Of a DNA stretch of 64,000 nucleotides, positions 48,011-58,777 are shown in pieces. The notes under the pieces are model-generated. The model saw only the letters and a program-made list of their open reading frames with translations, did not search any database and was not told the DNA's origin. The first letter of the stretch is position 1, and each line of letters begins with the position of its first letter. A program made the position numbers and the translations under genes. Origin of the DNA: Zingiber officinale (taxonomy: Eukaryota > Streptophyta > Magnoliopsida > Zingiberales > Zingiberaceae); assembly GCF_018446385.1 (NCBI RefSeq), contig NC_055987.1:84997418-85061417 (forward strand). Direction: 5' to 3'.

Positions 48011-48178
48011 TGGTATCAGAGCCAGGTTTTACGATCTTTGTTTTCATGTTTTGGATATTTGGGATAATCTGATACCAATTTATATGGTATCAGAGCGCCA
48101 AAGTTTGGCGATACTTATTTGATTTCCGTGTGTTGGATTTTCGAGAATTATCTGATACCAATTTATTGGTATCAGAGC
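48011..48178 (+). other. Leader with three tRNA-Met primer-site copies, two in hairpins
   Basis: TGGTATCAGAGC occurs at 48011-48022, 48085-48096 and 48167-48178. The first, six bases after the LTR, is the standard primer site. The second is preceded by GATACCA (48071-48077) and the third by TCTGATACCAAT (48151-48162), so each can fold on itself; the third forms a 12-bp stem with a 2-base loop. The third hairpin recurs at 15560-15585. Confidence 0.9.
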
Positions 48179-48460
48179 AGGGTGTGATACTTGCTTTTAG
48201 TATTCTGGATATTTTTGTGCTAGCCCAAGTTTGCGAGTCAAACTGGGTAGTTATTTTGGTTGCACGGGTTTTCCATTACGTATATGTTTTGGACTTCCGT
48301 TCCGGATTTATATGGATTTCCGGTGATTTTCTCGTATGGAATTCCGAGGTCAATTTGGGGACTAGACAGCGACAGAACATCTCCAGACATCAATTAGGTA
48401 TGATGTTATTTTGGTAATTGTTGATACTTGTAGTAATATCTGTGATATAATTTAACAGAT

Positions 48461-49345
48461 ATGAGGAGATCTACACGTATTGCTGCGAGACGTGGTGCTG
48501 GATGACCACGTACGAGGACTTTGGGATCTCTAGATATGCCAGAGAAGCCTACTGAGGCTGAGCCTGTCAGTCAGGGACAGACTCAGCATACTGCGGGCAC
48601 GTCGGGCTCTCAGACCCCGATGGCTCCCTTAGAGGTACCTACCTCAGCTGCACTGACTGGATCCACCCCTACCGTATTTTCGGTACCACAGGGGGTACCA
48701 TTGGCATACCCGACACCGGCTCCAGCCCAGCCTATGGCGCACTCGGCACCACCGCCACCTGGACCTACCGTGTACACGACACCAGCGGCACTGGTGCCCC
48801 CAGTACATACGGTGTACCTAGCAGCACCTGCATCAGGGATGTCGGCTGCTCCACATCCGGTACCATTACCTACTGTACCTCCAGTCACGACCACCTATGT
48901 TCACCCTACAGTGCCACCGACGGCATATACTCCAATTTACCTAGCAGCACCGGGAGTACCTCCTCCGGTCTATTCAGCGGTACCACCTATAGCACTAGCT
49001 CCAGTGGTTCCGCCAATTCCTACAGCTGTTCCGACACACCTCACTGACATGGTTGCGGCACGAGCCAGGATTCCAGTGTTGGCAGAGTCGATGAAGAGTC
49101 GATTTACACTCTTCCGAGGAGACCGTGATCCGAGTGTGGCCCTGTCTTGGATTGAGACTATGGAGCAGACCTTCTTCTATATGGCTTGCTCCGAGTGGGA
49201 GAAAGCGAGTGCTTTTCATTTACGGACGGCCAGACACAGTGGATTACTCGTTCCATCATCGACGAGAACATCACTTGGGCAGATTCGAGAGGCTTTTGAG
49301 GCCGTTTCTTTCCACGAGCTTATTAGATGGCTCGCAGATTTCTGA
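48461..49345 (+). pseudogene. Tekay-like gag, N-terminal part
   Basis: ATG at 48461 starts MRRSTRIAARRGAG, then a TGA at 48503-48505 where CGA is expected. The frame continues through a long Pro/Thr/Ala-rich stretch (about 48600-49020) to the gag domain: ARIPVLAESMKSRFTLFRGD and VALSWIETMEQTFFYMAC. It shifts near 49225-49290 and closes at 49345. The Pro-rich N-terminal extension is the most striking part. Gag forms particles and binds RNA. Confidence 0.85.
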
Positions 49346-50219
49346 GTGCGGCGAACAATCGACGGTGGTGAGTATAATGCGAGTTTGTGATTAGCGATTT
49401 TGTCGAGTTTGTTCTTGAGGATAGTTCGCGTATCGCATTCGGGGATGGACTTTAGACAGAGCCCTATTGATTGAGTCAGCGCAGCAGAGAGCATTTCCAG
49501 ACAGGAAAAGGAAACAACCGGGTCAGACATTTGGGCAGATCCAGCAGCCTCAGGCTACACCACAGCAGAGCAGGCGTAGTCGGTCAGATTAGGGTACATC
49601 TGGGGTATCACGTAAGCTTCAGAAATCAGGGCAGTCTTCTTCAGGACGTTTCTGGTCTCCACAGCAGAACCGAAAACAACCCGCCAGCGACATTCGATGT
49701 TTCAGATGTGGGTCCAGAGATCACATCACCTCAGCCTGCTCTCTAGGACAGTCAGTTTGCTTTCATTGCAAACTACCTGGGCACCAGAGCCAAGATTGTC
49801 CGCAGAAGACTCAGCATATGACTTCCGGAGGGTCTGATCATGGAGGACAGTCCAGTCAGTCCGGAACTTATCGAGGAGGGCGAAGAGCCCAACCTTCGCA
49901 TGGCCAGCAGCGGAGTGCTCCCCCTGTAGCAGCTGCATTTGGCATGTTCGGACAGGAGTACTCCAGTACTCCCATAGTATCCCAGAGCTCAGTTTCGGGA
50001 TCTCACTATCTGACGCAGGGGCAGTATCAGCTGCAGCCCCAGCCACAGGATCAATATCAGACGCAGTCTCAGCCATCGGTACAGTATCAGTCGCCACCCT
50101 CTCAGACTTCTCTGGTGTAGTATCCAGTACCACTTCAGTGGCGGGCTCCTGCTCAGACGCAGTCGTCATAGGCAGCGTTACCACCTCTTTCTCCGCCAGA
50201 GACTGGGCGTATTCATGCG
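49346..50219 (+). pseudogene. Tekay-like gag C-terminus with two zinc knuckles
   Basis: After frameshifted sequence (49346-49460) a Gln-rich frame resumes (FPDRKRKQPGQTFG). Two CCHC knuckles follow near 49695-49800: CFRCGSRDHITSAC and CFHCKLPGHQSQDC, both with all four ligands. A Gln/Ser-rich linker (50010-50120) leads to the protease. Two TAG codons, near 50118 and 50168, interrupt the linker. Confidence 0.85.
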
Positions 50220-50567
50220 ATGACCAGAGAGGATGCACAGCGAGCCGACGGATTGGTTTTCTGTGGTATGATTTCTATTTATGCCTTATCTGCAGATATA
50301 CTGATAGATACTGGTAGCTCGCATTCTTTTATATCTCGTACTTTTATGCGGGAGATTGGTAGATTACTCACTTGCAGACTCCAGCGATTGACTGTCTCTC
50401 TACCGTTCGGTAATACTTTGGGCGTCACCCAAGAGGTCAGAGGTTGCCCGTTAGACTTTGGCAACATGATACTTACGGTAGATCTTTTAGTATTAGAGAT
50501 GGTCGAGTTTGATATTATACTTGGCATGGACTGTTTGTCAGCATATCATGCCACTGTTGATTGCTAG
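50220..50567 (+). pseudogene. Retropepsin-type protease
   Basis: Active-site motif DTGSSHSFIS around 50306-50335, hydrophobic flap-like region, and ILGMDCLSAYHATVDC near 50520-50565, the typical end of Gypsy proteases. The domain is open but is bounded by stops on both sides. It would cleave the polyprotein. Confidence 0.88.
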
Positions 50568-51660
50568 ACGAGGGTGGTCACATTCCGGCCTACGAACCAA
50601 CCCTCGTGGGATTTCACTGGCATCAGAGACGACGACATATCGATCATTTTGGCAATTCAATCTCAGAAGCTACTATCACATGGTTGTCAGGGTTTTCTAT
50701 TATCTTTGATTAGTACTGAGGACAGCAGTAGTTCGCAGCTCTCTGACGTTCCGGTAGTCCGAGAGTACCCTGATGTATTCCCAGAGGAGCTACCAGGTCT
50801 GCCTCCCAAAAGGCAAGTGGAGTTCGCTATTGAGCTGATTCCGGGGACTGCACCGGCATTGAAAGCTCCTTATCGTATGGCACCAAAAGAGTTGAACGAG
50901 CTGAAGGTTCAACTCCAGGAGCTTTTAGACCGGGGATTTATTCGCCCTAGTGTTTCTCCATGGGGTTTTCCGATATTATTTGCCAAGAAAAAGGATGGCA
51001 CTATGAGGTTATGTATTGACTACAGACAGCTGAATGTAGTGACCGTCAGAAATAAATATCCATTACCACAGATCGAGGATTTGTTTGATTAGCTCAGAGG
51101 TACATCAGTGTATTCTAAGATTGATCTGCGATCTGGATATCATCAGCTGAGAGTCAGAGACTCAGATATTCAGAAGACAGCTTTCCGTACCAGATACGGT
51201 CATTATAAGTTTTTGGTGATGCCATTTGGGCTTACCAATGCTCCAGCGGTATTTATGGATTTGATGAACCGTATCTTTCTGGAGTATCTTGATCAGTTTG
51301 TTATCGTTTTCATTGATGACATATTGGTCTACTCGCGTTCCGAGGAGGAGCATGCACATCATCTTCTCATAGTCTTGGAGACACTTAGATGACATCAGTT
51401 GTACGCGAAGTTCAGCAAGTGTGCATTCTGGCTATCCTCAGTCGGTTTTCTGGGACATGTGGTCTCTAGCAGAGGTATTTCAGTAGACCCTCAGAAGATC
51501 GAGGCTGTCACCAGTTGGGAGCAGCCGAAATCAGTTCAGGAGATCCGCAGTTTTCTGGGACTAGCAGGATATTACTGACGTTTTGTCGAGGGTTTCTCGC
51601 GTATTGCTATGCCGCTGACACGCCTTACCTGGAAAGGCGTGAAGTTTACGTGGTCTGAGG
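50568..51660 (+). pseudogene. Gypsy reverse transcriptase
   Basis: Landmarks in order: [73 protein letters not shown] (catalytic Asp), [18 protein letters not shown] and the FIDD active site near 51310-51322, then [14 protein letters not shown]. In-frame stops at 51090-51092 (TAG), 51390-51392 (TGA) and 51576-51578 (TGA) sit at expected Gln, Arg and Arg codons. Otherwise the domain is well preserved. Confidence 0.92.
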
Positions 51661-52200
51661 ATTGCGAGACCAGCTTTCAGGGGTGAAGCGGAGATTAGTC
51701 TCGGCTCCAGTTTTGGTTTTACCTTCTGGAGAGGATGGATTTGTACTCTACACCGGCGCGTCTCTTCAAGGTTTGGACGCTGTTCTGATGCAGCACGGCA
51801 GGGTAGTCTCCTATGCTTCTCGATAGTTGAAGGAGCATGAGAAGAACTACCCAGTTCATGATCTGGAGTTAGCTGCCATCATTTTTGCTCTGAAGCTTTG
51901 GCGGCATCATTTATACAACATTACATTTGAGATTCTCACTGATCATAAGAGTCTCAAATATATTTTCACTCAGAAGGAGCTTAATCTCCGACAGAGGAGA
52001 TGGATGGAGTTCCTGAAGGACTACGATTGTACCATTAGCTACCACCCGGGGAAAACTAATGTGGTTGCATATGTACTCAGCAGGAAGTCCAGAGGGACTT
52101 TGGCTTGCCACCGAGTTTCAGTTACAGACTTGGTTCAGGGTTTCTTCGAGTTAGACCTTGAGGAGCAGGGACATACAGAGCAGGGTATTCTTGTTACCAT
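51661..52200 (+). pseudogene. Gypsy RNase H
   Basis: A one-base loss near 51680 shifts the frame. The first catalytic Asp is apparently Gly (YTGAS where YTDAS is usual, near 51740-51760). A TAG at 51824-51826 falls where Gln is expected. The rest is open: [60 protein letters not shown]. Confidence 0.88.
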
Positions 52201-53282
52201 GGTTGCTCAGTCGTCGATCAGGACGAGGATCCGAGAGGCCCAGGCTGGTGATCAGCATTTGCAGTTCATTAGCAGTCAGATAGCTTCCGGGCAGCAGACC
52301 AAGTTTACACGAGACGAGGAGGGTATTATATACTTCCGAGGCAGATTGTGCGTACCTCAGTCTCATCCGGTCTTACAAGAGCTACTTCAGGAGGCTCATT
52401 GCTCTCGATTTGCGATCCATCCAGGCGGGACCCGCATGTATCGAGATTTGAGGCGTTCCTACTGGTGGAACGGTATAAAGAAAGACATCGCGGAATTTGT
52501 AGCTAGATGTCTTGTCTGTCAGCAGATGAAGGCTGAGCACCAGAGACCTGCCGGATTACATCAGCGGATTCCTATTCCTGAGTGGAAATGGGAACATATT
52601 ACTATGGACTTTGTGGTGGGATTGCCGAGGACATGACAAGGCCATGACGCGATTTGGGTAATCGTTGATTGATTAACCAAATCCGCACATTTCTTAGCGA
52701 TCCGGAGGATTGATCCCCTAGATCGATTGGCATCTATATTGCCGGGAGATCATCAGATTACATGGTGTTCCTTTGACTATCATTTCGGATAGAGACCCCC
52801 GGTTCACGTCTCGTTTCTGGCAGAGTCTGCAGTAGGCCTTGGGCACGCAGCTCTGATTTAGTACAACTTTCTATCCGCAGACAGATGGACAGTCAGAGCG
52901 GACCATTCAGACTTTAGAGGACCTGCTGAGGTCGTGTGTTATGGATTTCGGAGGCAGTTGGGAGGACCACTTGCCATTGGTAGAGTTCGCCTACAACAAC
53001 AGCTTTCATTCGACTATCCAGATGGCACCGTTTGAGGCATTGTATGGTAGGCCTTTTCGGACACCCACCATCTGGGATGACGTTGGAGAGGCCCAGCTGT
53101 TGGGACCTCATAGAGCTCAGCAGGAGGCAGAGTTGGTCCGTATTATCAGACGGAGAATGTCAGAGGCGCAGGACCGCCAGAAGAGTTATGCTGATCAGAG
53201 ACGCAGACCTTTGGAGTTCTCTATTGGTGATCATGTTTTTCTACGAGTTTCACCCATGAATGGGGTGAAGAGATTTGGCCTC
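52201..53282 (+). pseudogene. Gypsy integrase, split by an Athila-type element
   Basis: Zinc site HHCC ([11 protein letters not shown] then [16 protein letters not shown]), core first Asp in [11 protein letters not shown] (52590-52625), second Asp in [13 protein letters not shown] near 52780-52820, and Glu in TDGQSERTIQTLED near 52880-52920. Stops at 52634-52636 and 52670-52672 (both TGA) and a frameshift near 52735 break it. The following FAYNNSFHSTIQMAPFEALY block reaches RFGL at 53282, where Athila sequence begins. Confidence 0.9.
53076..53282 (+). repeat. Left copy of the 207-bp host duplication
   Basis: This stretch of Tekay integrase sequence, from GATGACGTTGG to TTTGGCCTC, recurs at 60400-60606 with two visible differences, at the agacggaga/agacggagg and gatcaga/gatcgga positions. 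Confidence 0.92.
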
Positions 53283-54942
53283 CGCAAGTGTACGGAAATA
53301 TCGCAAGTAATATAAAAGATTATCGTATCCATAGGGACTGTAATAAGCACTAGAAATGTCTCAATGCGAATTAGCTAAACAACTATCCAATTGTTTCGAA
53401 TGCAAAGTGAAGGTAAAATAAATATAATATTAAAAATCAACAAACAAGACTTTAGTGTTTTGGGTTATGATAAAGGGAGATTCTAGGAGTTTCGGTTTCT
53501 ATGTAGGATTTCTCGAATGTAAATGGTTCACCAATTCTTATCCCTCAATTGCCAAACATGTAGAAAGTTGCCGGTTCTCTCTTGCAATAGACAACCGGCT
53601 AAGGACTGAGAAATGTATCTAAATAGGATTAATTAGACATGAACCTATGTTGTCCTTACACAGAAGTGCACCTATTACTATGCCTTCCTCGGATATCAAC
53701 ATAAAAGCCCACGACTTATTAATCTATCAAGATACACGAAACTAATCACAAAATCCATCCTACTCTCTTGAATATTCCTATTTCCTCTTCAAGATTGTCT
53801 CTCAAACGTCCTTACACGGGCTTGCACCTGTCACGTGGATCCCTCGGATGATCGAGTGAGAGTTTATCTTTACAAAGTCCATAAGAAATCCAAACAATTA
53901 ATCAAGAATGAGAATTAAGCACGAATCACCATTAATCATTCAAGATCTAATTGATACAAGCAAGATAATGTCATTGAAACAAGAAAATGACAAATCCATA
54001 AAAGATTACATCAATCCATCATACAAATACTCCCTTCATCCTAGAATACAAGATCTACTCCATGAATCGAGGAAGAAAACCCGAAGAAATAGAGAATACA
54101 AGCATTTCTTAAATCCCCAATCCAAGAAACCAAGAAAAGGGGGAAAGAGAAAACTTATCTACGAAGAAGCTTCGTCTTCGGATCCAATCCTCGCTCCGGA
54201 GTCGAAATCGTCAAGAACTCCCCTTGAATCGCCCAGAATCCTCCCAAGATTGGGAGGAAACCACCAAATCTTGCCTTCTCCCAAAGGGGGAGAGATCCCC
54301 TTTCAATTCATGAAGGAAGGTTTAAATAGAGGAGGGAATCGGGCGCCACACGGCCCCTCGACACGGCCGTGTGAGATCCACACAGCCATGTCCAGTTCCT
54401 TTTCTGCCAATGCTGCACGGCCGCGTGGTGCACACGGCCAAGGCCCTCCTGGTCTCTGGAAATGCTACACGGCCGTGTGGTGCACACAGCCGCCACCTGC
54501 TTGGTCTCTGGAAAATCCACACGGCCGTGTGGTGCACATGGCCACCATCTGCTTGGCCTTTGGAAACCCCACACGGCCATGTAGATCTACACGGCCATGT
54601 AAGGCTTCTGCTCTGATTTCTTCAAATCAAGACACGACCGTGTGGGATTCACACAGCCATGTCCTCTTCCCTTCCTGTTAGGACCACACGACCATGTGTG
54701 GTACACGACCCGATGCTCTTTCTCCCTTCAATTACTTCCAAGCTTGCTCAAGGACACTTAATCTTCACCAATTTCGACTCCTATGTACAGAAAAAAATGC
54801 ACAAAAAGCAGATCTCCGAACCAAAAGAGTAAATATGCTAAAAGGAAAGCTGGAAGTATAAAAATGCATAGATCAAGCATGCTCAAAGTATGTAAATGTG
54901 CGTAAAAACATGCATAAAAGAGTATATAATCTACGCACATCA
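53283..54942 (-). repeat. 3' LTR of the Athila-type element
   Basis: Begins (minus) TGATGTGCG at 54942; its end should read GGAGCGTGACA but is cut at the Tekay junction. It has a TATTTAAA box near 54322-54330, with CACGGCCGTG palindromes just upstream. Its partner is 58778-60399. Confidence 0.9.
54340..54720 (-). repeat. CACGGCCGTG palindrome array in Athila LTR
   Basis: The word acacggccgtgtgg and variants (acacggccatgt, acacagccatgt) recur about every 30-70 bases between 54350 and 54720, about twelve times. In minus orientation it lies immediately upstream of the TATTTAAA box. Confidence 0.85.
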
Positions 54943-54962
54943 CACCCCCAGACTTAAACCTT
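54943..54962 (-). other. Polypurine tract of the Athila-type element
   Basis: On the minus strand AGGTTTAAGTCTGGGGGTG abuts the 3' LTR, preceded by GAGGACAAGCAA (54963-54980). This is a well-known signature of Athila/Tat elements. A second copy of the tract is at 55908-55930. Confidence 0.88.
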
Positions 54963-54980
54963 TGCTTGTCCTCAAGCAAA

Positions 54981-56223
54981 ATGCTGCAGTCTAAATTCAT
55001 ATGTTCTACAACACATTCATAAAACCTAGTGCACTTTACTAATTCTATCAAAAAGTTTCATTAACAAGCATGATCATGGAAACAAGTAAAGTATGGTTCA
55101 AGCATAAGAATCTTGTGCACAGTGTAAAAGTAACTCAACACCCTTCAAGTTTCAATCCATGTCCTAGTCAAGTCGTCATCAAATTTGAATTCCTAATGTT
55201 TCCAGTGAAAGACAAGTAACCAGTGATAGGCACTTACTCACCATTCACTTGGTTCATATTTCTCAACTAACCCAAGGTCTCAAAGGTGTGCTCAATCTCA
55301 AGAGAAGCTAAGCAGTCATTTCCCCAGTAACCTAACTCGGTCTCAAAGGGGTGACTTGCTAGATTCCACTCATGACAACTATTTTTTTATATCCTTTTTT
55401 TTTTTATAAGTGTTTGCATTGTGCAAAACTTATTCACAAATGTACTTTTAGCACACATGTTGGGATATTTTGATTTTTCTAAATGAGCTTTAATGATTTG
55501 AGCCTCATCCAGTAACCAAAATGAAAGTTGAGAAATCACCATGGAAACCAAGTACTAAGCAAACAAGATGAATCATGACTATTTCAATGACATCAACTAT
55601 TCAAGCATCAAACACAAGTGTAGTGAAGATAAAATCCTTAAGGTTCAACCAAAGCTAAAACTCATCACCATAAGATTCTTAGCTTATTAATGCTTCCCAA
55701 GATAGAAAAAAGAACTACACAAAGTTTACTACTAGCATCATTCGAACATCATGAATCAAGACAATAATCGTGCTAACATTTCACTTGAATCCAAGAAAGC
55801 ATATAAGTGAAGATTTGACGTTCTCAAAATGTATGCCACAAAAAATCAAAACAAAATGCAAGACATAAGCAAAAAACAAAAACAAACAAAGCAAATCAAA
55901 TGCATCATCCCCCCAGACTTAAACTTTTCATTGTCCCAATGAAAACTAAAAACAATGTGGAGGAGATTTTAAGAGAAGTTACCAAGTGATGAGCTCCAAA
56001 TGGTTGACATTCATGTTTTTAAAGATACTCTTCCATCCAATACTCACATTCCTCCACAACTTTGAATTCTACAACAATAAGATAGACAAGAAAAATTAAG
56101 TAGAGGATACATGTTTATTATAAAGAGAGAACTAAAGATATAAAAGAAAATAAGGAAAATGAACTTGGGTTGCCTCCCAAGAAGCGCTTGTTTAAGGTCA
56201 TTAGCTCGACCACCTCATTAGAT
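54981..56223 (-). other. Non-coding 3' region of the Athila-type element
   Basis: About 1.2 kb between gag and the 3' LTR without coding signal. Contains a T run near 55383-55410 and the second polypurine-like tract. The place of pol in an autonomous relative is empty. Confidence 0.7.
55905..55945 (-). other. Second polypurine-like tract
   Basis: On the minus strand AAGTTTAAGTCTGGGGGGAT recurs about 960 bases upstream of the first. The word before it (CATTGGGACAATGAAA) is also of Athila/Tat style. It may be an extra priming site or a remnant of an older 3' end. Confidence 0.7.
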
Positions 56224-58302
56224 TCATCTAAATCTTGCTCTTGGAGGGGTAAGATATTTTAGAACCCTCCTACCAAGGGCTCTTATTATGGAGGGAGCTT
56301 TCATCAAAGGAGCTACAAAGTAAAGTATAACTCTCTCCATCTTCGTCTTCTTGGAAATTTTTTCAGGTGGTCGAAGACGGTTCAGATTAAGCTTCCAATT
56401 ATTGGCCCATGTGAAATCTGCACATCCAAAAGAAAAACAAATCTCCCACAAGCATGTTATATAGTATAGAGCTAGAACCATATCAAGATAAGATGAATAA
56501 GTAATAAAAACTGAATCACATCCAACAAAGTCAATTATAGGTACCTCCATAAAGTTTTCCAAAAGATCACAAGAAATACTAACCTTACTTTGCTGAGAAA
56601 TACCTGAAATTTCTAAACATGTAGATGTGACTTCCTCTGAATCAAATGATGGTTCTGGCTCTAGCTTAGGTGTTGATGATATCAATGATGGTGATTCTTG
56701 AGACTCTGCTAGCTCTGCATAAGTCTCTACACATTGTTCCAAAACATGATCAATTCTTAAAACCTCTAAGGGTTGTCTTGACAAAGGTGGTGATCCTTGA
56801 GATGCTGCTTCCACAACACAGCTCCCTACACATTCTTCCATATCATCATCATCAACACATACATCAAAAAATAAACCAACATCTATGTCCTCAATAGGAG
56901 AATCAATAACAAGAGGATCAATAACTTCACTTGCAGTTTTAAGTTGATCTACCACATCACATTCATCATCTGAAAATTCAATGTCACTATAACACCTTAT
57001 AAAATTTTGAAGTAGATCTGAAAACTTATTTACCACTGCATTATCAATAAAATCCTCATCTGAAAAATCTTCATCTTCATATATATTCAAAAATCTGCAC
57101 TCAACCATATTAGTGTCACAGGATTTTCCGAAATCTTTATTTTCATTGACCCCCACTAACCTTTGTGGAAAAGGAACCCTTAGTGAAGGTCTTGGGAAAG
57201 ACTGAACTTCCTTTTTTCTAAATTTCCTTTGAGCTTTTGGAGGAGGTCCAACTTGCTTATCTAATGTTGGTGTGATTAATCGTTGAGGGAAAGGTACTTG
57301 TGGCCTTTGGGAACTTCCTAGAGAAATGGAACTGAGTTCTTGTGATCTTCTATTATTCTTCTCCTCAATTTTAAACATGTCATTCTTCAGAAGTTCTTCA
57401 TGATTTTTGCCACTTCTCAACCCAACATCATCACACTTTTCATTGGATCTTGACTGTGTAGGAGGGGGATCTTCTTTAAACCATTTTGAAACAATACTAT
57501 CAAGTTTTGCCCCCAAATGTTTGAACTCCTCACTCTGTGACTTGTGAATTTCAACATTTTTAGGTGGTTGAATTTCATTTTGTTTGACAGGCTCTCTTAC
57601 ATTTATGGCTTGCACTTTTTGAATATCTGAAGGAAATTCCATCCAACTTTTGTTCGACCATTCATGGAGGTTCAATGTCACTTGATCAATTAATGAATAA
57701 GCTTCATCTACACTTTTGTCCATAAAAGACCCTCCAGCTGATGAATCCAATAAACTCTTGTCTGAGAAAGAAATTCCCCCATAGAATATGTGCAAAATCA
57801 ACCATTTTTCAAAACCATGATGAGGGCACTGTCTTTGAAGACTCTTGAATCTATCCCATGCTTCAAATAATGATTCTCCATATGCCTGAGAAAAATTTGT
57901 TATGCAATTCCTCATATACACCATTCTACTTGGAGGGAAAAAATGATTCAGAAATTGCTTCTCCAATTGTTCCCAACTTGTGATGCTTTGAGGACAGAGA
58001 GAATATAGCCAAGTCCTTGCTTTATCCTTGATACTGAAAGGAAATGTCATCAATCGAACTGCATTTGCTGATACTCCTTCACATTTCACCAAATCACAAA
58101 TCTCTAAAAATGTTTCAAGATGCAGATAAGGACTTTCTGATACTTCTCCTCCAAATTTGTAACCTTGTATCATGAAAATTATCTCTGGGTCTAGTTGGAA
58201 ACTTTCTACTTCAATTAGAGGTTGCACAATGGGAGATAAAAATCTTGCAGAAAAGGGTGTAGAAAAATTTCTCATGGTCCCGCTTGACATGTTAGTGCTC
58301 AT
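56224..58302 (-). CDS. gag: Athila/Tat-type gag, complete 692-codon frame
   Basis: Uninterrupted frame on the minus strand; ATG at 58302 is the first after the purine-rich leader. Residues about 60-180 are the Retrotrans_gag domain (HLETFLEICDLVKCEGVSAN, FPFSIKDKARTWLYSLCPQS, FLNHFFPPSRMVYMRNCITN, GESLFEAWDRFKSLQRQCPH). The middle is charged, with strongly acidic runs (YEDEDFSDEDFIDNAV, DDDDMEE). No zinc knuckle and no aspartic protease motif are visible. Residues about 597-628 are hydrophobic, possibly membrane-associated, followed by a basic tail ending RVLKYLTPPRARFR. In contrast with every other gag here it has no stop. It should supply particles but needs pol in trans. The C-terminal 100 residues may derive from another ORF; that is inference. 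Confidence 0.85.
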   Translation of the reverse strand: MSTNMSSGTMRNFSTPFSARFLSPIVQPLIEVESFQLDPEIIFMIQGYKFGGEVSESPYLHLETFLEICDLVKCEGVSANAVRLMTFPFSIKDKARTWLYSLCPQSITSWEQLEKQFLNHFFPPSRMVYMRNCITNFSQAYGESLFEAWDRFKSLQRQCPHHGFEKWLILHIFYGGISFSDKSLLDSSAGGSFMDKSVDEAYSLIDQVTLNLHEWSNKSWMEFPSDIQKVQAINVREPVKQNEIQPPKNVEIHKSQSEEFKHLGAKLDSIVSKWFKEDPPPTQSRSNEKCDDVGLRSGKNHEELLKNDMFKIEEKNNRRSQELSSISLGSSQRPQVPFPQRLITPTLDKQVGPPPKAQRKFRKKEVQSFPRPSLRVPFPQRLVGVNENKDFGKSCDTNMVECRFLNIYEDEDFSDEDFIDNAVVNKFSDLLQNFIRCYSDIEFSDDECDVVDQLKTASEVIDPLVIDSPIEDIDVGLFFDVCVDDDDMEECVGSCVVEAASQGSPPLSRQPLEVLRIDHVLEQCVETYAELAESQESPSLISSTPKLEPEPSFDSEEVTSTCLEISGISQQSKVSISCDLLENFMEVPIIDFVGCDSVFITYSSYLDMVLALYYITCLWEICFSFGCADFTWANNWKLNLNRLRPPEKISKKTKMERVILYFVAPLMKAPSIIRALGRRVLKYLTPPRARFR

Positions 58303-58753
58303 GGATATTCAAGAAGAAAAAGAAAATTATTAAGAATCAAAGACAAGAAATAAAATGCAATATGAAAAGCAAGAAAGCAAATGCAGAATTTAAATTGCAA
58401 GAAAGAAAGTGCATAATGAAAACAAGAAAGAAAAGATAAAAGGAAAAAAGAAAAATGTCTAGAATAATTCATATGCTAAAAATTGCAAGATATGTTTACA
58501 AAAGAAAAGAAGAAAGAAACAAGATCAAAAGAGAAAACAGAGAAAAGTTAGATTAGAGTACTAGAAATCAAGAATGCAAAGTTAGAATTAGAATTAGAAT
58601 TGCAACAAAAAGAATTGTCAAGAATGTTATTCAAGAAAGGAAAAACTTACGAAAGCAGAATTCTAACAATTAGTTATAACTATGCAATATGGAAGGAAAA
58701 CAAATGTTATGTTTAGTCTAACTCAATTGATAATTCCTAATGTTATAGCGCAG
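58303..58753 (-). other. Purine-rich leader of the Athila-type element
   Basis: A long AG-rich tract on the + strand (pyrimidine-rich in RNA sense), with agaaag-type words throughout 58320-58640. No coding frame. It separates primer site and gag. Confidence 0.7.
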
Positions 58754-58769
58754 TCCCCGGCAACGACGC
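58754..58769 (-). other. Primer binding site, tRNA-Asp type
   Basis: Minus GCGTCGTTGCCGGGGA matches the primer site usual in Athila/Tat elements (GGCGCCGTTGCCGGGGA). It lies eight bases from the 5' LTR end at 58778. Confidence 0.85.
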
Positions 58770-58777
58770 AAAAAACT

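Noticed and set aside
53908..54681. 257-codon open frame
   Set aside because: On the strand opposite to Athila transcription, within its LTR and palindrome array; no domain.
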